A stretch of 10,892 nt of DNA from Bacillota bacterium. Lineage in GTDB: Bacteria; Bacillota; Clostridia; Oscillospirales; Ruminococcaceae. The DNA is taken from positions 1 through 10,892 of the forward strand of contig JAEWXO010000015.1 of NCBI GenBank assembly GCA_023458875.1. The letters run 5' to 3'. The notes beneath the pieces are model-generated. The model had not been told where the DNA came from. It did not search any database and was given only the letters and a program-made list of their open reading frames with translations. The position numbers and the translations under genes are program-made. Of the stretch, positions 6,200 to 10,892 are shown piece by piece. How positions within the stretch are numbered: the first letter of the stretch is position 1; every line of letters starts with the position of its first letter.

Positions 6200-7836
6200 T
6201 TCTTTTTGTCCCAACAAAGTCCAGTTATTTCGTTACCATTAAAAAATACAGGAAAATTGAAACTGATGCTTTTCAGGATACGTCCATTTTCCAGTGCTTC
6301 AGGATAAATTTCTACCTTTTCTATAAAACTTTTAATAAAGTTCTTCTTTTCAAGATCAGTAAACTTATCATACAGCTGATCAAAGTAGAGAAGAAACTGA
6401 TATACATTTTCTCCTGATATCTTTTGCATCTGAATATTTTCTATACGATTATTTATAGCTGATATCTCATCTTCAATTGCTTCAATCTGAACGTACATAT
6501 TATCAAAACGTTTCTGAAGATCTTCATACTTTCTGTCATAGTACTTATCAGTAACATCAAGTGTATCCATTTGTTGTCCGATTTTTTCTTTAGCCTTATT
6601 TATCTGACGAAGCTTTTTTTCAAGATTTTCAAGTTCTGATTCAAGTTCAGAACAGTCTATCTTACTGCCAATCTTCTGACGAATAGCTTCTTCAAACCTC
6701 GGATTACATATTATTGATCTTATTACCTCTTCAACAGCATTATCAATAACATCCTGTCCCCACTGTTTAGAGTACGAACACTTGACACCATCAACAAGTT
6801 TTCTATGCTTACAAATATAGTAAAAATAATCAGAGCCATGTGTGCCATCTTTGTTTCGTTTGCGATTCACATTGCCATACATTGATGAACCGCATACAGG
6901 GCATTTAAGAATTCCGGACAATATATTCTCATGATCAAGACTATAGGTCTTTTCATATTTAATTCCGGTCTGCTCTCTCTTTTTCTGAGCAAGTTTCCAG
7001 TCATCTTCAGATATGATCGCTTCATGAACACCATCATGCAGCATAAAATCTTTTTGTCTGACAGTGTGATACTCATTTCTTGTGCCGATTACCTTTTCTG
7101 TTTTACGGCGTCCATAAGCTATTTTACCATGATATACAGGATTGTCAAGTACGCTCTTTACAAAAGTATATGAGAAATATTCCATTTTGTTATTCTGCCT
7201 GCGTATCTTGGTATAACCATGATCATTTAGATATTTAGCAATAAGACTCATTCCCATATTGGTGTGAATAAACTTATCATATATGATTTTGATTACTTCA
7301 CATTCATTTTCAGCGATCACTAATTCACCATTTATAAGAGTATATCCATATGGAGCGAATCCCCCGTTCCACTTTCCTTCACGTGCTTTCTGTTTTCTTC
7401 CTTCCATTGTCTGCACAAGAATGTTTTCTCTTTCGATCTCTGCGACAGCTGAAAGAACAGATATCATAAGTTTACCGCTGTCCTTTGAACTGTCTATACC
7501 GTCTTCTACGCAAATAAGATTTACACCATAGTCCTGCATTATCTGCAATGATGTAAGAACGTCTGCAGCATTTCTTCCGAATCTTGAAAGTTTAAATACA
7601 AGTACATAGCTCACATTATCAACTCTCTGTTCTATGCTTTTGAGCATTTTCTGAAACTCAAATCTTCCTTCAACGCTCTTTCCGGATCTTCCTTCATCAC
7701 AAAATTCACCGGCAATTATGAAGTCCTGATAATCAGCATATCTTCTAAGCTTTTCTTTCTGCGCCTCAAGACTGAATCCATCTACCTGCATAGAAGTAGA
7801 TACTCTGGTATATATATAGCATTTTGTTTTCATCAT
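6157..7836 (-). CDS. Second large serine recombinase, homologous and convergent to the first (559 aa)
   Basis: It is colinear with the 4550-6199 product along its whole length. Shared blocks are TRVSTSMQVDGFSLEAQK with catalytic Ser13, KLSRFGRNAADVL, GVNLICVEDGIDSS, AVAEIEREN, WNGGFAPYGY, LDNPVYHGKIAYGRR, the zinc ribbon (CPVCG and paired later cysteines), a long coiled coil and KSISFNFPVF. The two are clearly diverged, so they are not a recent duplication. The tail is WDKKNHVETCVLLSHKNS. The start at 7836 is preferred because GGAG lies 9 nt upstream; ATG 7851 has no ribosome binding site and 7833 is also possible. It is the last gene of an apparent operon mazF, 43-aa protein, recombinase. 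Its 3' end lies inside the other recombinase gene. It probably belongs to a separate integrated element. Confidence 0.93.
   Translation of the reverse strand: MMKTKCYIYTRVSTSMQVDGFSLEAQKEKLRRYADYQDFIIAGEFCDEGRSGKSVEGRFEFQKMLKSIEQRVDNVSYVLVFKLSRFGRNAADVLTSLQIMQDYGVNLICVEDGIDSSKDSGKLMISVLSAVAEIERENILVQTMEGRKQKAREGKWNGGFAPYGYTLINGELVIAENECEVIKIIYDKFIHTNMGMSLIAKYLNDHGYTKIRRQNNKMEYFSYTFVKSVLDNPVYHGKIAYGRRKTEKVIGTRNEYHTVRQKDFMLHDGVHEAIISEDDWKLAQKKREQTGIKYEKTYSLDHENILSGILKCPVCGSSMYGNVNRKRNKDGTHGSDYFYYICKHRKLVDGVKCSYSKQWGQDVIDNAVEEVIRSIICNPRFEEAIRQKIGSKIDCSELESELENLEKKLRQINKAKEKIGQQMDTLDVTDKYYDRKYEDLQKRFDNMYVQIEAIEDEISAINNRIENIQMQKISGENVYQFLLYFDQLYDKFTDLEKKNFIKSFIEKVEIYPEALENGRILKSISFNFPVFFNGNEITGLCWDKKNHVETCVLLSHKNS
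6170..6213. repeat. 44-bp imperfect palindrome at the recombinase junction, candidate att site
   Basis: Two 20-bp half-sites flank a central CTCA (6190-6193). TGGGACAAAA (6170-6179) mirrors TTTTGTCCCA (6204-6213), and CACGT (6185-6189) mirrors ACGTG (6194-6198). In total 16 of 20 positions are symmetric. The centre is TC (GA on the other strand), and GA is the crossover dinucleotide known for TnpX/TndX-type recombinases. Each half is coding: the plus gene reads WDKSTHV through the left half and the minus gene reads WDKKNHV through the right half. It could also fold as a bidirectional terminator for the two convergent genes. Confidence 0.65.
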
Positions 7837-7863
7837 ATGTTTTTTCTCCATGTTACCGTATTA

Positions 7864-7875
7864 TTTTTTGTCCCA
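7864..7875 (-). repeat. Extra copy of the att-like half-site upstream of the second recombinase
   Basis: Read on the minus strand this is TGGGACAAAAAA, followed by TAATACGGTAAC. It matches the right half-site of the junction palindrome (TGGGACAAAAAGAATCACGT) over its first 11 bases and again at ACG further in. It lies in the 56-bp gap between the 43-aa ORF and the recombinase start, close to the ribosome binding site. It may be a recombinase-binding operator or part of an element end. Confidence 0.5.
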
Positions 7876-7892
7876 AATTATTATAACATTAA

Positions 7893-8024
7893 TTATACAT
7901 TTATGTCAATATCAGCACAAAAATTATTGTCACGGCAAACATCTGAACACTTTACTTTATCTCCATACTTTTCGATCATTTCTACAAGCAGATCAATAAA
8001 GTTATTAAAGTTTACTTCCTCCAT
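7893..8024 (-). CDS. Small protein (43 aa) paired with the second recombinase
   Basis: The ATG at 8024 follows AAGGAAG. The N-terminal helix FNNFIDLLVEMIEKYGDKV matches the core of the 53-aa protein beside the first recombinase. The remainder, CSDVCRDNNFCADIDINV, carries three cysteines (26, 30 and 36) and has no counterpart there. It lies 37 bp after mazF and 56 bp before the recombinase, all on one strand, so one operon is likely. Candidate roles are a recombination directionality factor, a recombinase regulator, or, given the neighbour, an unusual MazF antitoxin. The similarity to the other recombinase partner favours the first two. No known family is claimed. Confidence 0.7.
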   Translation of the reverse strand: MEEVNFNNFIDLLVEMIEKYGDKVKCSDVCRDNNFCADIDINV

Positions 8025-8061
8025 TTTGCCACTTCCTTCTGAATACATATTAAATTATCTT

Positions 8062-8403
8062 TTAATCATCTAATCCGATACTTATCTTAAGAGCTTTATT
8101 TATTTCGTGCAACTCTTTTTCAGATATTGTACAAAGCTTTCTGAGAAACCTGCTTTTATCAATGACCTGAATCTGTTCACAAAGAGCAATAGATCTTTTA
8201 TAAAGTTTCCTGTTTGATATCTTTACATGGACCGGCAGATTATTTTTCTTGTTACATGATGAAACTGGGACTACTATTGTTGTTGGTGAGTACTTATTTC
8301 CTACATTGTTCTGAATTATCAGCACTGGTCTTTTTCCCTTTTGTTCACATCCGGTTCCATTAAGTACTGTCAGATAAATCTGACCTCTTTTTATTTCGTC
8401 CAT
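8062..8403 (-). CDS. MazF/PemK-family endoribonuclease toxin (113 aa)
   Basis: The whole length fits MazF: IKRGQIYLTVLNGTGCEQ, then KGKRPVLIIQNNVGNKYSPT, the VHVKI strand, ALCEQIQVIDKSRF and the C-terminal ALKISIGLDD. Known MazF enzymes cleave single-stranded mRNA at short sequences. Arg25 matches the catalytic arginine of Bacillus MazF; the catalytic Thr48 position is Ser here, within PVSS. The ATG at 8403 has GGAGG 9 nt upstream. No mazE-like gene is visible upstream, where one is normally found. The only partner in the operon is the 43-aa protein downstream. It may stabilise the mobile element or serve as a regulator. Confidence 0.93.
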   Translation of the reverse strand: MDEIKRGQIYLTVLNGTGCEQKGKRPVLIIQNNVGNKYSPTTIVVPVSSCNKKNNLPVHVKISNRKLYKRSIALCEQIQVIDKSRFLRKLCTISEKELHEINKALKISIGLDD

Positions 8404-8429
8404 TTTGAAATTCCTCCATTAAATAAGTA

Positions 8430-8477
8430 CATATAAATAATCAGGTAGATTTTAACAAAGTCCCCCTGATTATTTAT
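8430..8477 (-). promoter_or_regulatory. mazF operon promoter overlapped by a 13-bp inverted repeat
   Basis: On the minus strand, TTGTTA (8458-8453) and TATATG (8435-8430) are spaced by 17 bp, a plausible sigma-A promoter about 26 bp before mazF. A perfect 13-bp inverted repeat, ATAAATAATCAGG (8433-8445) and CCTGATTATTTAT (8465-8477), brackets the -35 and overlaps the -10. That layout suits an operator for autoregulation. It is not followed by a T run, so it is not a convincing terminator. Confidence 0.6.
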
Positions 8478-8479
8478 GA

Positions 8480-8875
8480 AATTAATGTGTCACATTTGTC
8501 CTCAACTCCACTGACACCGGGAACATTTCAGACGACTGATGGTTAGTCAGTCTCATAGGTTATTTCACCTCTGCCCATTCCTATGGGTTCAGCCGTTACT
8601 CATTCAAGTCTGAACGGAAGTATCATTATCCCTGCTACCTGTCATGGCGTAACGATATCCAATCGTTATATAAAAGGAAGATTTATCGCTCCATGTTTAT
8701 AAAGATCCAAACGAATCTGTTCAATAACATATTTTTTGTCGCTGACTTTATTTACACATCATGGCGTAATCCTTTTGTCGCTTATCCTATAAGGACAGTA
8801 GCAGGAAAGTATCTGAAATGCTGTTATTCAATTTTCAAGTTTCTGAAAACTATCCAGAGCGTGACCCCTTTTTAA
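8480..8875. other. Gene-poor region with five consecutive hairpins and an 11-bp direct repeat
   Basis: Perfect inverted repeats follow each other: GTGTCA/TGACAC (8487-8517), GACTGA/TCAGTC (8534-8552), CCCAT/ATGGG (8574-8587), GTTCAG/CTGAAC (8587-8615) and TAACGAT/ATCGTTA (8650-8668). TCATGGCGTAA occurs at 8642-8652 and 8759-8769, 117 bp apart. A plus-strand frame is open from about 8541 to 8875 and reads SWRN twice because of that repeat, but it has no start codon with a ribosome binding site, and its only ATG (8693) is unsupported. A structured RNA, an insertion-sequence end or a decayed gene are all possible; I recognise no family. Confidence 0.35.
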
Positions 8876-9040
8876 TACCCCTCACTTTTATTAAGGAAAA
8901 AAACAATGGGGTGGAAACGTATTATTCAAAATATTTTTTTATTTTTATTTAAGTTCTATATCTGATCTATTCATCTCTTCATTGTTGAGTATTTTATAAA
9001 ATAATATTTGATTTTTTTCGAGTTTGAAGGTAAGAAAAAA
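8876..9040. other. AT-rich intergenic stretch
   Basis: A very AT-rich stretch with poly-T and poly-A runs (8932-8952, 9008-9019). I see no gene, repeat or convincing signal in it. Confidence 0.5.
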
Positions 9041-9068
9041 GACTTACAGATAATTAAATCCGTAAGTC
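9034..9068 (-). terminator. Intrinsic terminator, minus strand
   Basis: GACTTACAGAT (9041-9051) and ATCCGTAAGTC (9058-9068) form an 11-bp stem with one mismatch and a 6-nt loop. On the minus strand the stem is followed by TTTTTTC, so it ends transcripts coming from the toxin/immunity region to its right. Confidence 0.7.
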
Positions 9069-9111
9069 ATGAAATTTCTGCAACTTGTTAGTTGACAGAT
9101 TACTGAACGAC

Positions 9112-9147
9112 AAAAAGCCCTTGCCACATAAAGCGGCAGGGCTTTTT
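9112..9147. terminator. Bidirectional terminator
   Basis: AAAAAGCCCTTGCC (9112-9125) pairs with GGCAGGGCTTTTT (9135-9147) with one bulged T and a 9-nt loop. The A run and T run make it usable from both strands. It separates the mazF/recombinase side from the decayed toxin/immunity locus. Confidence 0.85.
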
Positions 9148-9149
9148 AC

Positions 9150-9355
9150 TGTATTTTTTTAGTGTATTGTTTCAATCGATAGTAACATTATTCACTTGTC
9201 TTTACTTCTTCCAGTCTTTTGTGATAAACTTAGTGCATCCTTTATAAATTCATTTGCTTGTTTTATCTACTTAAAGTATAACACTTCACAGATATAATGA
9301 CGACACCATATTTCTTCATTTACACAGCTATGTATTCATACTCTTTGTAAACTTT
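9150..9355 (-). other. Non-coding stretch with possible gene remnant
   Basis: No intact ORF. On the minus strand a short frame reads ANEFIKDALSLSQKTGRSKDK before a stop near 9203, preceded by stops in all frames. It could be the tail of another decayed small gene in the same cluster as the pseudogenes to the right, but this is weak. Confidence 0.25.
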
Positions 9356-9699
9356 TTAATGCAATATTTCATAGCTGAAAGATTTGCAGTAAAAAGAAAA
9401 AGTATCATTTTCTTCCTCTTTTACACTATATTTAACCCCTTCTAACTGATAGGTTGATATATCATATATACTTATGTAATTATCCACTAGCCCATCTAAA
9501 TTACCAAATTTCTTACTCCTGTAAATCTAAGAAGCATTTTAATATTTCCATCATCTGGATGGTTATAAAGAACTGCATTCATGTAATAGTCTGTACAACC
9601 CATTTCATTAAATTCTCTTGTTAATTCAATTGATATTAAATACCCAAACTCATTCTAAATTCGATTAAACTCAGATATCAAGTTATTAACTTTGTACAT
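9356..9699 (-). pseudogene. Decayed immunity-protein-like gene
   Basis: The ATG at 9699 follows GAGGAAAG. The frame reads MYKVNNLISEFNRI, then an in-frame TAG at 9657-9655, then NEFGYLISIELTREFNEMGC and a continuous frame to about 9505. There a frameshift is needed to continue FGNLDGLVDNYISIYDISTY...KEEENDTFSFYCKSFSYEIL, ending in TAA at 9356. About 114 codons, one stop and one frameshift. Size, acidity and position 16 bp after a toxin-like C-terminus suggest a former immunity gene of a polymorphic toxin system. The pattern of damage is read directly; the family call is by style only. Confidence 0.55.
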
Positions 9700-9715
9700 A
9701 ATTAACTTTCCTCAC

Positions 9716-9883
9716 TTATTTTGGTTTGTATACTTCCTGAATATGACTTACAGACTATAGCGGTACTTTTCCTATTCCCCATTCATATGTATGATAATGA
9801 ATGTTTGAAATGCCTTCCACTTTGTTTGTAACATTATAATCAGTTTTTCCAATTAACCTGCCATATTGATCATAATGTTGCGT
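9716..9883 (-). pseudogene. Remnant of a polymorphic-toxin-like C-terminal domain
   Basis: An open stretch of 56 codons reads HYDQYGRLIGKTDYN, then ISNIHYHTYEWGIGKVPL, a TAG at 9757-9755, then SVSHIQEVYKPK and TAA at 9716. YDxYGRxIGRTDY followed by HYHTYEW is the style of C-terminal tips of RHS/LXG-type secreted toxins. There is no N-terminal delivery region: a stop (9886-9884) directly precedes the fragment. It stops 16 bp before the immunity-like pseudogene, the usual toxin-immunity order. The locus looks like an orphan toxin tip that has been silenced by stops. I cannot name the toxin activity. Confidence 0.5.
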
Positions 9884-10093
9884 TTACTCTGAAAATATAA
9901 GTGTTTCTTTTAATTTGAAAGTAAATAAAAATCCAGATGGTAAAAGCACTTGGTTTTCAAATATCGAATGTTACATCTACTTTGAATACATTCACTTCTG
10001 ACATCTCTGAACTAAAATTTCTAATACATTTAAATAAGTTCATCTGTTGCGTTTCAAAAAGTGCTTGACCACAACACTTATAGATTAAATTAT
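9884..10093 (-). pseudogene. Remnant of a second small immunity-like gene
   Basis: On the minus strand a frame without its own good start reads HNLIYKCCGQALFETQQMNL, then FKCIRNFSSEMSEVNVFKVD and VTFDI, and hits TGA near 9960. A one-base shift continues FENQVLLPSGFLFTFKLKET, then LIFSE and TAA at 9884. The joined text reads smoothly across the shift, so a frameshift in a former gene is likely. It lies just after the LRR-dockerin stop and directly before the toxin-tip remnant. A C-terminal fragment of an immunity protein is the best guess. Confidence 0.45.
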
Positions 10094-10105
10094 GTTTTTT
10101 AATTA

Positions 10106-10767
10106 TTATCCTAATAAGGTATGAATCATTAAAACTAAATCTGCTGATGAAAAAATACCATCTTGATTTAAATCTACTGAAAAAATGTTATCTTCAATAA
10201 AGTCATCTTCATATAAACCTAATGCTAATTTTTTCATTATAATAAGGTCTTTTAATGTTATAATTTGATCTTGATTTAAATCGCCTGGTTGATACGTGGT
10301 TTCTTCTATAGGAATAAATTTGAATTCATTGTCTTTGGCATAAGATTCTGCACTTGAATTTAAGTATCCGTAAATTTTAAAACCATCTATTTTTTTATCA
10401 TAAGTATAGCCTAAAGATTGATAGCCAATAGACATAACGCTTTTAGGTATTCTTACAGAAGTTAATCTAGTACAATTTAAAAACGCATCTTCACCTATAG
10501 TGGTGACTGAGTTAGGAATTGTTACTGATGTCAATCCAGTACACCTACAAAACGCATTTTCTCTTATATCGGTAACTGAATCAGGAATTGTTACTGATGT
10601 TAATCCTTCACAGCTATAAAACGCATCTTCACCTATAGTGGTGACTGAGTTAGGAATTGTTACTGATGTCAATCCAGTACAGCTATAAAACGCAGAATCA
10701 TCTATAATGATAACTGAGTCAGGAATTATTACTGATGTTAATCCAGTACATCGATAAAACGCACGAT
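10106..10767 (-). CDS. BspA-type leucine-rich repeat protein with C-terminal dockerin, 5'-truncated
   Basis: The reading frame is open from the left edge of the insertion sequence to TAA at 10106, about 220 codons. Four to five 23-residue LRR_5 repeats (consensus LTSVTIPxSVTxIGxxAFxxC) are followed by a linker (GYLNSSAESYAKDNEFKFIP) and a dockerin. Its two calcium-binding segments are DLNQDQIITLKDLIIMKKLA and DLNQDGIFSSADLVLMIHTL. Dockerins dock secreted proteins onto cohesins of cellulosome-like assemblies, so the intact protein was probably extracellular. The signal peptide and earlier repeats are missing; the frame meets a stop (10774-10772) within sequence that appears to belong to the IS. 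A TTG at 10672 is only an internal codon. The remnant is probably not expressed from its own promoter. Confidence 0.85.
10483..10681 (-). repeat. 69-bp DNA repeats encoding the LRR units
   Basis: The 61 bp at 10483-10543 are identical to 10621-10681, an offset of exactly 138 bp, which is two 69-bp units of 23 codons. The unit between them is clearly related but diverged. Identity at the DNA level, including third codon positions, indicates recent duplication or gene conversion inside the LRR array. Confidence 0.8.
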
Positions 10768-10801
10768 TGAGTTACCTCCCATAAAACACCACAAAAATAT
10801 A

Positions 10802-10830
10802 TAGACAAGACTCTGAAAATGTGATATAAT
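10802..10830 (+). promoter_or_regulatory. Promoter of the insertion-sequence orfA
   Basis: TAGACA (10802-10807) and TATAAT (10825-10830) are spaced by 17 bp, a near-consensus promoter 24 bp before the start codon. GGAGGAG at 10842-10848 supplies the ribosome binding site. Confidence 0.7.
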
Positions 10831-10854
10831 AAAATCATAATGGAGGAGAAAACA

Positions 10855-10892
10855 ATGGCAAACGAAACAAGAAAAAACTATGACGAAAATTT
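10855..10892 (+). CDS. Transposase orfA, N-terminal fragment (IS3-like, partial at window end)
   Basis: The ATG at 10855 follows GGAGGAG at 6-nt spacing. Only 12 full residues are visible, MANETRKNYDEN, then a partial codon. The xxTRKNYDExF opening is common in IS3-family OrfA proteins, which bind the inverted repeats through an HTH. With so few residues, the family call rests on this motif, the upstream terminal-repeat-like sequence and the disruption of the neighbouring gene. Confidence 0.55.
   Translation, partial: MANETRKNYDEN

Larger units (their letters stand above)
10768..10892 (+). mobile_element. Left end of an insertion sequence, probably IS3 family, cut by the window
   Basis: The LRR frame is interrupted at a TGAGTTACCTCCC sequence, which starts with the TG expected of IS3-type terminal inverted repeats and is followed by 87 bp of leader and a transposase-like start. 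The exact edge is inferred from where the repeat consensus of the LRR gene stops. The right end and target duplication lie outside the window. Confidence 0.5.

Noticed and set aside
6170..6213. Reading the palindrome only as a bidirectional terminator
   Set aside because: It could have that effect, but the shared coding of WDK-x-x-HV, the TC/GA centre and the extra half-site upstream of the second recombinase are not explained by a terminator alone.
6867..7531. Open frames on both strands inside the second recombinase gene
   Set aside because: They are shadows of the resolvase/recombinase coding frame and have no start signals or recognisable motifs.
8433..8477. 13-bp inverted repeat as a terminator
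   Set aside because: Neither side is followed by a T run, and it overlaps a good promoter for mazF, so an operator is the better reading.
8693..8875. 60-codon plus-strand ORF starting at 8693
   Set aside because: No ribosome binding site and no recognisable family; reported only as part of the unexplained hairpin-rich region.
10483..10681. Regularly spaced repeats considered as a CRISPR array
   Set aside because: The 69-bp units are contiguous, without unique spacers, and encode in-frame 23-residue leucine-rich repeats.

Overview
The window looks like an accessory region of a gut Clostridia/Ruminococcaceae-type Firmicute. The grounds are low GC with strong GGAGG ribosome binding sites, a BspA-type leucine-rich repeat protein ending in a dockerin (typical of Ruminococcus), and Tn1549/Tn916-like conjugative-element backbone genes. 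The genus is an inference.

Region 1 (about 1-6190) reads as one end of a Tn1549-like integrative conjugative element (ICE). In order it holds a cluster of small hairpins; a 98-aa backbone protein; a convergent XRE regulator; an AT-rich cargo pair made of a WYL-type repressor and a divergent peptidase E-like (S51) gene around a near-perfect palindromic operator; a leader with a 32-aa ORF whose ribosome binding site sits in a hairpin loop; a sigma-70 region-4 protein; a second leader with micro-ORFs; a 53-aa small protein; and a large serine recombinase.

Region 2 (about 6191-8480) is a second module in the opposite orientation: mazF, a 43-aa small protein, and a second large serine recombinase homologous to the first. 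The two recombinase genes converge and overlap by 43 bp inside a 44-bp imperfect palindrome centred on TC/GA. Each gene encodes WDK-x-x-HV in its half. This looks like an attachment site embedded in the recombinase tails. The 53-aa and 43-aa proteins share an FI-x2-L-x3-IEK-x-G-x2-V core, so each recombinase seems to carry a related small partner.

Region 3 (about 8480-9150) has no clear gene. It holds a run of five hairpins and an 11-bp direct repeat, so it may be a structured RNA or an element remnant, and it ends in two terminators.

Region 4 (about 9150-10767, minus strand) is a graveyard of toxin/immunity-type fragments: an immunity-like C-terminus, a polymorphic-toxin-like C-terminus and a second immunity-like pseudogene. 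They lie downstream of an LRR-dockerin gene. That gene is cut at its 5' end by what looks like an IS3-family element entering at 10768, whose orfA starts at 10855 and runs off the window.

The most interesting signal is the double recombinase module: a palindromic att-like site written into the coding tails, plus a small cognate protein for each recombinase.
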